DNA of 64,000 nt from Desulfocicer vacuolatum DSM 3385 (GCF_900176365.1 NZ_FWXY01000005.1:62001-126000), one strand, 5' to 3'. Counted from the stretch's first letter, positions 29,409-38,787 are shown. Translations and numbers: made by a program. The notes: a model not told the origin generated them from the sequence alone.

Positions 29409-29437
29409 TTATTATAAGTAAATATTTACTATAATAA
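29409..29437. promoter_or_regulatory. Large palindrome with two opposed TATAAT boxes
   Basis: A perfect 14-base palindrome (AGTAAATATTTACT, 29417-29430) is flanked by TTATTAT and ATAATAA, with a one-base offset, giving a nearly symmetric 29-base site. A TATAAT lies on the plus strand (29430-29435) and another on the minus strand (29411-29416), facing opposite ways in the gap between the RND operon and the EamA gene. No good -35 was found for either. It is a candidate shared operator. The rest of 29199-29555 is AT-rich with no gene. Confidence 0.5.
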
Positions 29438-29555
29438 CAAGTCTTTAATGGAAAAGACTGGTATGATGATAAGAATTCATCTATAAAGATGTAATGACCG
29501 CGTACAACTCAAAAAAAATAGTAATAAATTACACAGGAAAAAGGCAACAACAAAT

Positions 29556-30476
29556 ATGACGTCAGCTAAAAAGTCAGGATATCTATATATACTTGGGGCC
29601 GCCGCTTTATGGGGATCTCTTGGTCTAATCTGTAAAATATTATTTGAATATGGGCTCAATTCTCCAGACATCTCCTTTTATCGACTGTTCATGGGAAGTT
29701 TGTTCATATTGATGTACCTGTCGTTCAAGGATATCTCTTTGTTGAAAATTGATCGCAGGGGATTCTTGTTCACAGCCGTCATCGGGTTGATCGGTCAGAC
29801 CATGCCCAATGGACTTTATTTTTACGCCATCAATCAGACAACCTTGACAACGGCCGTGATCCTGCTTTATACAGCCCCTGTTTTTACCAATATTATTTCC
29901 AGATTTCTCTATGGAGAATGTTTTACCCCATTAAAACTGTTTTCCATTGCCCTTTGTGTAACAGGGGTTGTCCTCACCGCCACCGGCGGAGACATCAGCA
30001 CTCTGAAGTTTAATTCAATCGGTTTTATCACCGGCATTCTTGCAGGATTCACCTTTGGATTGATGCCCATTTTAAATAAATGCCTTGTGGGGAAATATGA
30101 TTCCTGGACCATTTTATTTTACAGTTTTCTCTGGGGCAGTTTTTTCTTGCTCCCCATGGCACAGCCCTTTAAAATATTAGCCATAAAACTGGACCTTCGT
30201 TTCTGGTGCACATTTCTTTTTCTGGGACTTTTTCCAGCCATGATTGCCTATGGATTGTATTTAAAGGGGCTCTCCATGGGGGTACCGCCTTCAAAGGCCA
30301 CCATTATCAGTACGGTGGAAATTGTGGTTGCAGTATTCATTGCCTGCACAATCTTCAATGAGTCACTTAATTTGTATAACATATTTGGCATTGTCATGGT
30401 TACCTTTGCCTCCATTTTAATCCAGAAAAAAGGTCCCGTAAAAGAAACAGTGCAGTTAAAAACCAATGTGATTTGA
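29556..30476 (+). CDS. EamA/DMT superfamily transporter
   Basis: This 306-residue inner membrane protein has about ten hydrophobic segments in two EamA repeats (YLYILGAAALWGSLGLICKI; FNSIGFITGILAGFTFGLMP). It has the usual family length for amino acid or metabolite exporters; substrate unknown. A purine-rich AGGAAAAAGG precedes the ATG by 11 bases. It is divergent from the RND operon across a palindrome and is followed 18 bases later by a DinB-fold protein, a probable operon mate. Confidence 0.88.
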   Translation: MTSAKKSGYLYILGAAALWGSLGLICKILFEYGLNSPDISFYRLFMGSLFILMYLSFKDISLLKIDRRGFLFTAVIGLIGQTMPNGLYFYAINQTTLTTAVILLYTAPVFTNIISRFLYGECFTPLKLFSIALCVTGVVLTATGGDISTLKFNSIGFITGILAGFTFGLMPILNKCLVGKYDSWTILFYSFLWGSFFLLPMAQPFKILAIKLDLRFWCTFLFLGLFPAMIAYGLYLKGLSMGVPPSKATIISTVEIVVAVFIACTIFNESLNLYNIFGIVMVTFASILIQKKGPVKETVQLKTNVI

Positions 30477-30494
30477 ATATAAAAAAAACCAAGA

Positions 30495-31334
30495 ATGATA
30501 GATGCCGAAAAATGCGGAAAACAACCAATGGGATCCCAAATGAAAAACATATGTTCAGATCTTGGCGCAGAGTACCAGGCATTACACGACCTGGTTTCCG
30601 GGTTAAATGAAAACAAATGGTATTTTAAAACCCCCTTTTTTCAGTGGACGATTTTTGATGAAGTTGCCCACATTGCTTTTTTTGACCACGAGGCGCTGTT
30701 GGCCGTTGAAGACCCGGTTCGATTTAAGGCCCGTAGCAGAAAAATTATGGAAATAGTCGTTTCATCAGACCCCTGGCCGGAACAATTCAATCGGATGCTG
30801 GAACCTGAAACGCCGGATACCTTATTATCCTACTGGTACCGGACACGCACCCGCCTGCTTGAGCATTTTGGTGCCATGAAACCCGGGGACAGGTTGCCAT
30901 GGTATGGACCGGATATGAGTGTCCGGTCTTTTGCCACTGCCCGTTTAATGGAGACCTGGGCTCACTCCCAGGATATTTTTGATACCCTCAAAAAAAAGAG
31001 AAGAGACACCAACAGATTGCGTCATGTGGCTCACATCGGTGTGAACACCTTTCAATGGAGCTTTAAGCTCAGAAATTTGACTGTTCCGTCGATTGGGCCC
31101 CGTGTTGAGTTGTCCAGCCCGGATGGGGGACAATGGGAATGGGGACAACCCGATGCAACAAATCGGGTCTGGGGTAGTGCCCGGGACTTTTGTCTGGTGG
31201 TGACCCAGCGACGCAATGTGGCTGATACCCGCTTGAAATGGCAGGGCAAACATGCCGGTCAATGGCTTGCAATCGCCCAGGCATTTGCCGGTATCCCCCA
31301 GGATGGTCCCATACCTGCTGAACGTGTTTTTTGA
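30495..31334 (+). CDS. DinB-fold metal-binding protein, TIGR03084-like
   Basis: The protein of up to 279 residues resembles the TIGR03084/maleylpyruvate isomerase N-terminal family, four-helix DinB-fold proteins holding a divalent metal through three His residues. Candidate ligands are in DEVAHIAFFDHEALL and METWAHSQDIFD. The C-terminal part contains VELSSPDGGQWEWG and a Trp-rich region. Some relatives are thiol-dependent isomerases; no specific reaction can be assigned. The start is uncertain among ATGs at 30495, 30528 and 30540, none with a strong ribosome site. It probably shares a transcript with the EamA gene. Confidence 0.7.
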   Translation: MIDAEKCGKQPMGSQMKNICSDLGAEYQALHDLVSGLNENKWYFKTPFFQWTIFDEVAHIAFFDHEALLAVEDPVRFKARSRKIMEIVVSSDPWPEQFNRMLEPETPDTLLSYWYRTRTRLLEHFGAMKPGDRLPWYGPDMSVRSFATARLMETWAHSQDIFDTLKKKRRDTNRLRHVAHIGVNTFQWSFKLRNLTVPSIGPRVELSSPDGGQWEWGQPDATNRVWGSARDFCLVVTQRRNVADTRLKWQGKHAGQWLAIAQAFAGIPQDGPIPAERVF

Positions 31335-31354
31335 TTGATCTCTCCAAGTTTACT

Positions 31355-31514
31355 TCAGCAGAGCCCCCCCGAAGGGTAATAGGAACCGGACAATTGAGCT
31401 GTCTACAGTTCCGGTCCGGGCCAATTGCCCGTCGGGGGCGGCGATATAATACCATTTGGCTCCGCGTCTACGACCCTATATTTGTTGTGTCCGACAGGAC
31501 ATGCCCGCTATAAA
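31355..31514 (+). repeat. Family A repeat, copy 2
   Basis: This copy has TCAGCAGAGCCCCCCCGAAG, GGTAATAGGAACCGG, the core CAATTGAGCTGTCTACAGTT, a right arm (AATTGCCCGTCGGGGGCGGC), and the tail TTTGGCTCCGCGTCTACGAC with TTGTTGTGTCCGACAGGACA. It lies between convergent genes just after the DinB-fold gene and lacks the TTATTAGAAAATAAAAC head. Confidence 0.8.
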
Positions 31515-31560
31515 AAACGGTAATGAAATTGTTAAGTCTTTAACCCAGGAGCTGTTGACA

Positions 31561-32673
31561 TTAGATTAAACTTTTTAAAGCAGTCAACAGCTTGTCCACA
31601 TTTTCAGATCGTGCCGTGTGACCCATGAGCCCGATGCGCCAGATTTTTCCGGCAAGGGGGCCAAGTCCTGCACCGATTTCAATTTTGTGGTCTTTGAGCA
31701 GGGCAGATCTGACACCGGCATCATCAGCTCCCTGGGGGATGTAAACGGAATTGAGCATGGGCAGGCGGTATTGTGAATCCACCAGCATTTTAATGCCGAT
31801 TTTATCAAGCCCGTTCACCAGTCGCAGGTGATTGTTCATATGCCGTTTGTGAACATTTTCTTCACCTTCTTCAAGGATCAGATAAAGGGCCTGGTACAAA
31901 GCGTAGAGCATATTGATGGGGGCTGTATGGTGGTAGGCACGGGTGGCACCTTCCCAATAGTTGATGATCATGGTCAGATCCAGATACCAGTTGGGTACCT
32001 TGGTTTTTCTCTTCTTGATTGCTTCCACCGCCTTTTCGGAAAAAGAAATAGGTGCAAGACCCGGAGGACAGGAGAGACACTTTTGGGTGCCGCTGTAGAA
32101 CACGTCAATATTCCAGTCATCCAGACGGATGGGGATACCCCCCAGCGAGGTAACCGCATCCACCAGATAAAGGGCATCTGTATCCTTGACAAGTGCACCG
32201 ATTTCCGGCACTGGATTTTTCACGCCTGTGGAGGTTTCAGCATGGACAACTGCCACAATTTTATATTTTTTTTCAGATAGTTTGGCTTTTACCTCATCCA
32301 CAACAACAGGAGTGCCCCATTCAAACTCAATGGTGTCCACATCTGCACCCAGGCGGGTGGCAACATCCTGCATCCTCATGCCGAACACACCATTGATGAG
32401 AATCAGAACCGGATCATCCTTTTCAATCAAATTTACAAAACAGGTTTCCATACCGGCGGAACCGGTGCCTGATACAGGTATGGTAAGCTTGTTGTTTGTG
32501 TGCAGCAATGTTTTCATCTGCTCTTTAATGGCATCCATGATGTTGATGAATTTGGGGTCCAGGTGTCCCAGGGTACTTTTTGCCATGGCATCCAGTACAG
32601 CCTTGTTCACACAGGAAGGGCCGGGACCCATCAGGGTTATCTCCTCAATGCCGTTTAATAAATTTTCCATCAA
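31561..32673 (-). CDS. Class V pyridoxal-phosphate aminotransferase (alanine-glyoxylate/serine-pyruvate type)
   Basis: This 370-residue fold-type I aminotransferase starts with LMGPGPSCVNKAVLDAM and has GTGSAGMETCFVNL, the PLP-phosphate/pyridine contacts VVHAETSTGVKNP and YLVDAVTSLGGIP, and the Schiff-base Lys in SGTQKCLSCPPG. The family transfers amino groups between alanine or serine and glyoxylate or pyruvate; the exact donor cannot be read from sequence. It is monocistronic, facing the DinB-fold gene, with the 250-base upstream gap (32674-32925) shared with the divergent helicase gene. Nothing further was seen in that gap. Confidence 0.88.
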   Translation of the reverse strand: MMENLLNGIEEITLMGPGPSCVNKAVLDAMAKSTLGHLDPKFINIMDAIKEQMKTLLHTNNKLTIPVSGTGSAGMETCFVNLIEKDDPVLILINGVFGMRMQDVATRLGADVDTIEFEWGTPVVVDEVKAKLSEKKYKIVAVVHAETSTGVKNPVPEIGALVKDTDALYLVDAVTSLGGIPIRLDDWNIDVFYSGTQKCLSCPPGLAPISFSEKAVEAIKKRKTKVPNWYLDLTMIINYWEGATRAYHHTAPINMLYALYQALYLILEEGEENVHKRHMNNHLRLVNGLDKIGIKMLVDSQYRLPMLNSVYIPQGADDAGVRSALLKDHKIEIGAGLGPLAGKIWRIGLMGHTARSENVDKLLTALKSLI

Positions 32674-32925
32674 TTTTTCCTTTCGTGTTTTAACTATTAT
32701 TTGATTCAGATATTTTCAACTTGTTGCCAAGGAGTCCCTTTTTGATCCTTTGATTCAGGGGAGTAATAGAATCCGTACACCTTGCTTTTGCAATATTCCC
32801 ACATGGGCAATTATCCGTCAACGAAATCAAATGTATTTTTAAAGCCTTGAAAATTGTGGGACATTTTTACCGAATTGTGGTATGAAGCCCAATTAATCAA
32901 AAAATAAAAATTATTTGGAATAAAT

Positions 32926-34314
32926 ATGTCATTTGAAGATCTTGGCCTTCGGGTCGAACTGCTTAAAGCCGTTAAAACCAACGGCTACACTGCCCCCACT
33001 CCCATCCAGAGCCGGGTCATTCCATCAATCATCAAGGGACGGGACGTCCTTGCCCGGGCCCAGACAGGAACGGGTAAAACCGATGCTTTTGCCCTGCCTC
33101 TGGTTCATATGTTAAGCCGGCAAAAGAGCAATGCACGACATCCCCGGGCATTGATATTGGCGCCCACCCGGGAACTGGCCCTTCAGGTGGGTGACTGCTT
33201 TAAAGATTACGCCAGAAGGGTGTCCCTGCGGTGCTCTGTGGTGTACGGAGGAGTTAACATCAATCCTCAAATCCATCGTTTAAGACGCGGCATTGATATT
33301 CTTGTGGCCACCCCGGGCCGACTTCTTGATCTGGCATCCCATAGGGATCTGCATCTTTCCCAGATAGAATTTCTGGTGTTTGACGAGGCAGACAGAATGC
33401 TGGACCTGGGCTTCAGCGGGGAAATATCTGCAATTCTTGAACTTATGCCCACGAATCGTCAAACCATGCTGTTTTCTGCCACCTACACGCCCCAGGTCCG
33501 GCAACTTGCCCATGAAATGCTCAATGACCCCAAAAAGATAGAGGTCAGCCCCAATATTAAAGCGGCTGCTTCCATTTCACAAAGGGTGCATCTGGTGGAG
33601 CAGGTGAACAAATGCGCCCTGCTTGTTCATTTAATGGGCAAGGGAAACTGGTCCCAGGTCCTTGTTTTTACCCGGACAAAACACGGGGCAAACAAATTAA
33701 CGGAAAAACTCATGGCAAAGGGGGTAAGTGCTGCTGCCCTCCATGGCAACATGAGCCAGTCCCAGCGTACCCGGACACTCAAGGAGTTTAAAAAAGGGGA
33801 GATAAGAACCCTGGTGGCAACGGATGTGGCCGCAAGGGGTCTTGATATCAGTAATTTACCCCATGTGGTGAACTATGATATGCCCCGGGCCCCGGAGGAT
33901 TATATCCATCGCATTGGCCGCACGGGCCGTGCCGGGGTAAGTGGTTTGGCTGTATCGCTGGTGAATCATGATGAAAATGCCAGTCTCAAGGCCATTGAGA
34001 AACTGCTGAAGCAGAAAATTCCCAAAAAATCCGTTGAAGGCTATACCGTGGATGGTGCAGTGCCGGAATTTGTATTATTGCGGCCTAAAAATCCCTTCAG
34101 TGAAAAAAAGGCAAGCAAGGGGATTAAAGAGGTGGTCAGTAAAAGGAATGCTTCAAAGACATCTGCCGCTAAACCCGCAGGTGCCGGCAAAGGAGGCAAA
34201 CCTGATTCAAAATCATCATCCGGCAAAAAAGCGAAAAAATTTGAGAAAAAACTTTCCCGATCCCAGGCCCGTTCCCGCCCGATTGCGAGAAAAGGAAAAA
34301 ATAGAAAAAAATAA
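32926..34314 (+). CDS. DEAD-box RNA helicase, RhlE-like
   Basis: This 462-residue helicase has the full DEAD-box motif set: a Q-motif (GYTAPTPIQSRVIP), ARAQTGTGKT, PTRELALQ, VATPGRLLD, DEADRMLD, SAT, and HRIGRTGR. A basic Lys/Ser/Ala-rich tail (about 390-462) probably binds RNA. Such helicases remodel rRNA precursors and mRNA, often in the cold. It is a single gene that ends convergently with ctaB. Confidence 0.95.
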   Translation: MSFEDLGLRVELLKAVKTNGYTAPTPIQSRVIPSIIKGRDVLARAQTGTGKTDAFALPLVHMLSRQKSNARHPRALILAPTRELALQVGDCFKDYARRVSLRCSVVYGGVNINPQIHRLRRGIDILVATPGRLLDLASHRDLHLSQIEFLVFDEADRMLDLGFSGEISAILELMPTNRQTMLFSATYTPQVRQLAHEMLNDPKKIEVSPNIKAAASISQRVHLVEQVNKCALLVHLMGKGNWSQVLVFTRTKHGANKLTEKLMAKGVSAAALHGNMSQSQRTRTLKEFKKGEIRTLVATDVAARGLDISNLPHVVNYDMPRAPEDYIHRIGRTGRAGVSGLAVSLVNHDENASLKAIEKLLKQKIPKKSVEGYTVDGAVPEFVLLRPKNPFSEKKASKGIKEVVSKRNASKTSAAKPAGAGKGGKPDSKSSSGKKAKKFEKKLSRSQARSRPIARKGKNRKK

Positions 34315-34370
34315 GAGTTTTATACCCCTGAAAAAAGGTCACCTCCGGCTGTTTTGCCCATTGCCGCGGG

Positions 34371-35261
34371 TCACCCCCCTAACAGCCTGTCCATGATGAT
34401 CACTGTCATAAATACCCCCATGCCCATATTCAACACAATAAATGAGATGGGGGTATATTTTTCATTTTTTAAGAAGAACTGCCCTGAAAACCACATCACC
34501 ATTCCCATTGCGTTAATTCCCAGAACGATGCATGACAGAGGGCTAAGACGGGGAATAAACAATGGGGTCATTAAAATCATGCTGCTGAAGAGCATCACCC
34601 ATACAAAAAGAATCTGTTCCAGCTGCTTCACAGAAAAAAAGGTGAGCATGCTGGGAACGGCATTGTTTTGATAATCGTTTTCATGGGTCAGAAGAATCAA
34701 CCAGAAGTGGGGAAGCTGCCATATTCCAAAAATGACCATCACCAATAAAAGAGATGTGTCCATGGAAATATTTCCCCCGGCTGCGGCCCAGCCCATGGCC
34801 GGTGGCACCATGCCGCACAGGGCCCCGGGGATGATGGCAAGGATGGTTTTAGATTTTAACGGGGTGTATACGCCATTGTAAAGGAGCACTCCGGCCAGAC
34901 CCAATCCCATTGAGACAAGGGGTTCCCGGGTGAATCCCAGGCTTGAAAATCCCAGCAAAATAAGAAAAATGGACTGTAACAGCACAGAATACAAATCAAG
35001 GGTCCCGCAGGCAAGGGCACGGTTCCGGGTTCGTTGAAATGCCGCATCTCTGTTACGATCCTGGCAGTTATTTAAAGCACCGCCACCGGTGCAGAGCAGA
35101 AAAGTGGAAATGCCGGTGAGATAAAAAAGAGTATCTGCCCGGGGGTGGTACACCAGGTAACCCAACATGGCGGAAAGGGAGATGGCAAGACTGATGCCGG
35201 GTTTAAATACCTGAAATTTTTGGATACGCACGGCTTGTGAATCTTGCTTTTGCCATGACAT
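34371..35261 (-). CDS. ctaB: Protoheme IX farnesyltransferase
   Basis: This 296-residue integral membrane UbiA-family prenyltransferase (CyoE/CtaB) makes heme O, the first step to heme A for the oxidase encoded upstream. The prenyl-diphosphate/Mg motif reads NCQDRNRDAAFQRTRNRAL, close to the family pattern with Asp spaced as D-x3-D. Several hydrophobic helices follow. It lies 15 bases after coxII on the same strand, so it is part of the oxidase operon. No ctaA (heme A synthase) is visible, so the oxidase may carry heme O or use a distant ctaA. Confidence 0.93.
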   Translation of the reverse strand: MSWQKQDSQAVRIQKFQVFKPGISLAISLSAMLGYLVYHPRADTLFYLTGISTFLLCTGGGALNNCQDRNRDAAFQRTRNRALACGTLDLYSVLLQSIFLILLGFSSLGFTREPLVSMGLGLAGVLLYNGVYTPLKSKTILAIIPGALCGMVPPAMGWAAAGGNISMDTSLLLVMVIFGIWQLPHFWLILLTHENDYQNNAVPSMLTFFSVKQLEQILFVWVMLFSSMILMTPLFIPRLSPLSCIVLGINAMGMVMWFSGQFFLKNEKYTPISFIVLNMGMGVFMTVIIMDRLLGG

Positions 35262-35276
35262 GAATGCAGCTCTCAG

Positions 35277-35885
35277 TTAGTATTCCTCCTGTTCCAGCCA
35301 TTTTTGGAACTCTTCCGGCGGCACCACCCGGAGAATTGCTGTCATATCCGCATGTCCCACCCCGCAAAATTCCGTACATTGCACAAAAAAACGACCGGGT
35401 TTTTCCGGATAGAACCAGGCATAGGTATTTACACCGGGAACAGCATCCACCTTGATCCTGAAAGCGGGAATGAAAAGTCCATGAATCACGTCGTCCGAGG
35501 TGATGTTCAGGCGGATGGGACGGCCCGTGGGTACAACAATTTCATCTTCCGTCTCCTTGCCGTCGGGATAAACAAAAATCCAGGAGTACATCTGGGCAAT
35601 GGTTTCTATTTCCAGGGCGTTCTTAGGGACGTTGCGAAGCCCGGCATAGGAGGACCATCCCACCCAGAACATGGAAAGGGCGATGATGGTGGGGATGACG
35701 GTCCAGACAATCTCCAGCTTCCAGTTATCCCTGATGTCAGCCGGTACAGGATGTTTACTGCGACGGTATTTAATGACAAACCAGATCATGGTGATGGTGA
35801 TCAAGGTTAACAGCACAAGGGATATACCGATGATATATAAAAAAGCTGCATCAATCTGTTCAACAGGATTTATTATTTTATCCAT
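35277..35885 (-). CDS. coxB: Cytochrome c oxidase subunit II (CuA type, no heme c)
   Basis: This protein of about 202 residues has two transmembrane helices (AAFLYIIGISLVLLTLITIT; WTVIPTIIALSMFWVGW) and a periplasmic cupredoxin domain. CuA ligands are present (His in DVIHGLFIPAF; CTEFCGVGHADM with Cys-x3-Cys, His and Met). No CxxCH heme motif is seen, so it is not the cytochrome-fused form typical of caa3 enzymes. The frame opens at 35897, but GGAG lies 6 bases before the in-frame ATG at 35885. It receives electrons from an unidentified cytochrome c. A 110-base gap plus a family B repeat separate it from coxIV. Confidence 0.95.
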   Translation of the reverse strand: MDKIINPVEQIDAAFLYIIGISLVLLTLITITMIWFVIKYRRSKHPVPADIRDNWKLEIVWTVIPTIIALSMFWVGWSSYAGLRNVPKNALEIETIAQMYSWIFVYPDGKETEDEIVVPTGRPIRLNITSDDVIHGLFIPAFRIKVDAVPGVNTYAWFYPEKPGRFFVQCTEFCGVGHADMTAILRVVPPEEFQKWLEQEEY

Positions 35886-35995
35886 AAAGTGCTCCATTTA
35901 TACCCAGTCCCGGGGCCGGTATCGGTAATGAATTTATGGTTATTTTGCAGGTGTAAAATTCGGGGTTCAAATTTTTTCACACGGGTTTTTCCATA

Positions 35996-36176
35996 ACTCA
36001 ACTTTTGGTGTTCGCATTTCGTGGTGGGGTCAGGCTTTCGTTATTGACATTATCGAGGCTTTTTTCGTTGGCAAAGGCCTTGGTCGATAACATCAATAAC
36101 AAAAGCCTGACCCCGTCGGCACACTGAGCCCATCGGTTAAAAATGCCAGTTTTGAAATGAAGCCCGAAAGTTGAGT
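35996..36176. repeat. Family B palindromic element, copy 1 (MITE-like)
   Basis: The element is bounded by ACTCAACTTTTGG and its near reverse complement CCCGAAAGTTGAGT. Inside, GGGGTCAGGCTTTCGTTATT faces AATAACAAAAGCCTGACCCC. It lies in the cox operon between coxIV and coxII and shares nearly all of its sequence with 41632-41817. Confidence 0.85.
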
Positions 36177-36190
36177 CCATAAGATATTTT

Positions 36191-36478
36191 TCATCTAAAG
36201 GCGATATCCCAGAACATGAAACCAATGAGAATGGCCAAAAAACCAATGGTGGCCAGAAATGAGCTTTTAATTAAAAAACTTTCATATTTCAGGTGCATGA
36301 AATAAAGCAGAACAAAGCTGGCTTTAATGGATGCAACCAGGATGGCAACCCAGATATTGGCACTGCCCAGATCCACCCGGGAAATAAAAACAGTGAATCC
36401 TGTCAGGGCCAGTAATATCAATAGTATGGAGAAAAGTTTTCCATATGATTGCATGTGGGATTCTGATTCTTTTATCAT
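36191..36478 (-). CDS. Cytochrome c oxidase subunit IV family protein
   Basis: This 95-residue small membrane protein with three hydrophobic segments (LFSILLILLALTGFTVFIS; ASFVLLYFMHL; ATIGFLAILIGFMFWDI) belongs to the CyoD/CaaD-type subunit IV family, thought to stabilise the complex. GGAGAG lies 5 bases before the ATG. It lies between coxIII and coxII in the same orientation. Confidence 0.88.
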   Translation of the reverse strand: MIKESESHMQSYGKLFSILLILLALTGFTVFISRVDLGSANIWVAILVASIKASFVLLYFMHLKYESFLIKSSFLATIGFLAILIGFMFWDIAFR

Positions 36479-36499
36479 TATTCTCTCCAGTTCTTTTCA

Positions 36500-37096
36500 T
36501 TACAGGATAAGGTAAAACAGCGGAAAAATAAAAATCCATATCAGATCAACCAAATGCCAGTAAAGTCCGGCATTTTCCAGGAAAACAAAATGATCTGCCC
36601 TGATTTTATCCATGAAAATAAAGAGCATTGTCACGGATAACAAAATCATGCCGATGACGATGTGGATTCCATGAAGTCCTGTGATGGTGTAGTAAAGGCT
36701 GAAAAAAAGAATACGTCCATGGGGGCTGTCTTCCATGGCAGGAGAGTCGGGATAAATCCCAAGATCAAATTTGTGGCCCCATTCAAAATACTTATTGATC
36801 AAAAATAAAAATCCCAGTGCCAGGGTAATGGAAAGAAGGGTGCAGGCCAGTTTTTTACGTTCCTGTTGAACAGCTGTGATGGAAGCTGCAACACAAAAGC
36901 TGCTGATTAACAAAATAACCGTGTTTGCTGCCCCCATGACCATATCAAGCTCTTTGCCCGAAGCAATGAAATCCATAGTGTGCATGCGGTAGTAGGCGGC
37001 ATATATAACAAAAAGTCCACCAAACAGCATGATTTCCGTGTAGAGAAACAGCCACATGCCTGTTCTGGACCCGGTGGTGTCCATGGATTGATTCAT
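36500..37096 (-). CDS. coxC: Cytochrome c oxidase subunit III
   Basis: This 198-residue membrane protein has five hydrophobic segments, the length of bacterial CyoC/CtaE-type subunit III. The family region GLHGIHIVIGMILL is visible, as is an N-terminal segment TGMWLFLYTEIMLFGGLF with the membrane Glu. Its ATG overlaps the coxI stop (ATGA), with GGAGG 6 bases upstream inside coxI. Confidence 0.93.
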   Translation of the reverse strand: MNQSMDTTGSRTGMWLFLYTEIMLFGGLFVIYAAYYRMHTMDFIASGKELDMVMGAANTVILLISSFCVAASITAVQQERKKLACTLLSITLALGFLFLINKYFEWGHKFDLGIYPDSPAMEDSPHGRILFFSLYYTITGLHGIHIVIGMILLSVTMLFIFMDKIRADHFVFLENAGLYWHLVDLIWIFIFPLFYLIL

Positions 37097-38787
37097 GAAG
37101 GGCCTCCTCCAGTTCCTTTTGGCTCATTGGCTTTTTGGATAACCGCTTTAAAGTCATAGGGGTATCCCGGGGCCGTTGGGGGTGCCACAAAATTGTGAAG
37201 TGGAGGAGGGCAGGGACTTTGCCATTCCAATGTACTCCCCCCCCAGGGATCTTGGGATATTTTTTCCCCGTTTTTGAAACTCAGGGCAAGGTTAATGAAC
37301 ATCAAAAAAATACCTGCCGCCATGATGTATGCGCCGATACCGGCAAAGAAATTACCGGTTTCAAACTGGGACAGATAATCATAGTAGCGCCGGGGCATCC
37401 CCTGCATTCCCAGAACAAACATGGGGATATAATGCAGCATGAACCCCATGGTGGTTAATGTGGCTGCCACATATGCGGTTTTAAAGTGATAAAGCCGTCC
37501 AAAGAATTTTGGCCACCAGAAGTGAAGGGCCGCAAAAAAAGCAAACCCTGTGCCTCCGAACATCACAAAATGAAAGTGGGCCACCACAAAATGGGTGTCA
37601 TGGACCTGGATATTGGTGCCGGCAGCCCCCAGTACAAGGCCTGTTAGCCCTCCAATGGAAAACAGATAGATAAAGCAAAGGGAAAGAAATAAAGGCGGTG
37701 TCATGAGAATGGACCCCCGATACATGGTGGATACCCAGGAAAATACCTTTATGGCACTGGGAATGGCCACCACAAAGGTGAGAAAGGAAAAGACAAACAC
37801 GGCCACATCGCTCATGCCGCTGGTGAACATGTGGTGGGCCCATACCAGGGAACCGGCAACGGCAATGGCCATGCTGGATAAAACAATGGCTTTGTATCCA
37901 AAAATGGATTTTCTGGAAAAAACCGGAATGATTTCTGAAATTACCCCCATGCCCGGGAGAATCATGATGTAAACCGCCGGGTGGGAATACATCCAGAACA
38001 GGTGTTGGTAAAGCACTGGATCACCGCCCTTGTTGGGATCAAACATGCCACTGCCGAAGAGGCGCTCAAAAATAATCAATAAAAGCGTAATGGAAAGCAC
38101 CGGGGTTGCCAGAAGTTGAACCCAGGCTGTGGCATACAACGACCAGGAAAAAAGAGGAATCTGCATCCATCCCATGCCCTTCATGCGCATGCGGTGGAGG
38201 GTGGTGATAAAATTAAGCCCCGTTAACATGGAGGACATACCCAGAATAAAGGCAGCTGTTACGGTTAATCCCACATTGGTGTGGGTGGAAACACTGAAGG
38301 GAACATAAAAGGTCCATCCAGTGTCTGGAGGTCCGTCGGCAAAAAGAGAAAAAATGGCCAACACCCCACCCAGCATGTAAAGATACCAGGAGAGCAGGTT
38401 TAATTTTGGAAAAAAAACATCATCTGTACCAATCTGCATGGGCAGGAGAAAATTGCCAAAAATAGCAGGAATGGCAGGAATGACAAAGAAAAAAATCATG
38501 ATTACCCCGTGGAGGGTAAAGAGGGCATTGTAAGTTTCCGCCTCCATGAGGGTGGTGCCCACGGACATGAGTTCTGTTCGGATGAGTATCCCCAGAATAA
38601 TAGCAACCACAAACCAGAATATGATCGCTGCCATGTACATCAAACCAATGCGCTTGTGATCTGTGGTGAGAAGCCATGCCCCAATACCGGTGAATCGTGC
38701 AGGGGATGGGGTTTTGTAAAATGATATGGTATTTTCCAGTTTATTGTCCCCCGAATTGGTTGGTAAGTTCTCAATAAGTCCGGGCAT
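37093..38787 (-). CDS. coxA: Cytochrome c oxidase subunit I (A2-type heme-copper oxidase)
   Basis: This 564-residue catalytic subunit has twelve membrane helices. Low- and high-spin heme and CuB ligands are visible (HGVIMIFFF; SHPAVY; WAHHMFTSG; HDTHFVVAHFHFVMFGG). The usual helix VI sequence GHPEVY reads YSHPAVY: the D-channel Glu is missing and a Tyr-Ser pair precedes the His, the hallmark of A2-type oxidases such as that of Rhodothermus marinus. The cross-linked Tyr of HPxVY is kept, so oxygen reduction should be possible. The gene is followed by overlapping coxIII. A family A repeat lies just upstream, between it and the Sco gene, so promoter placement is unclear. Confidence 0.96.
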   Translation of the reverse strand: MPGLIENLPTNSGDNKLENTISFYKTPSPARFTGIGAWLLTTDHKRIGLMYMAAIIFWFVVAIILGILIRTELMSVGTTLMEAETYNALFTLHGVIMIFFFVIPAIPAIFGNFLLPMQIGTDDVFFPKLNLLSWYLYMLGGVLAIFSLFADGPPDTGWTFYVPFSVSTHTNVGLTVTAAFILGMSSMLTGLNFITTLHRMRMKGMGWMQIPLFSWSLYATAWVQLLATPVLSITLLLIIFERLFGSGMFDPNKGGDPVLYQHLFWMYSHPAVYIMILPGMGVISEIIPVFSRKSIFGYKAIVLSSMAIAVAGSLVWAHHMFTSGMSDVAVFVFSFLTFVVAIPSAIKVFSWVSTMYRGSILMTPPLFLSLCFIYLFSIGGLTGLVLGAAGTNIQVHDTHFVVAHFHFVMFGGTGFAFFAALHFWWPKFFGRLYHFKTAYVAATLTTMGFMLHYIPMFVLGMQGMPRRYYDYLSQFETGNFFAGIGAYIMAAGIFLMFINLALSFKNGEKISQDPWGGSTLEWQSPCPPPLHNFVAPPTAPGYPYDFKAVIQKANEPKGTGGGPS

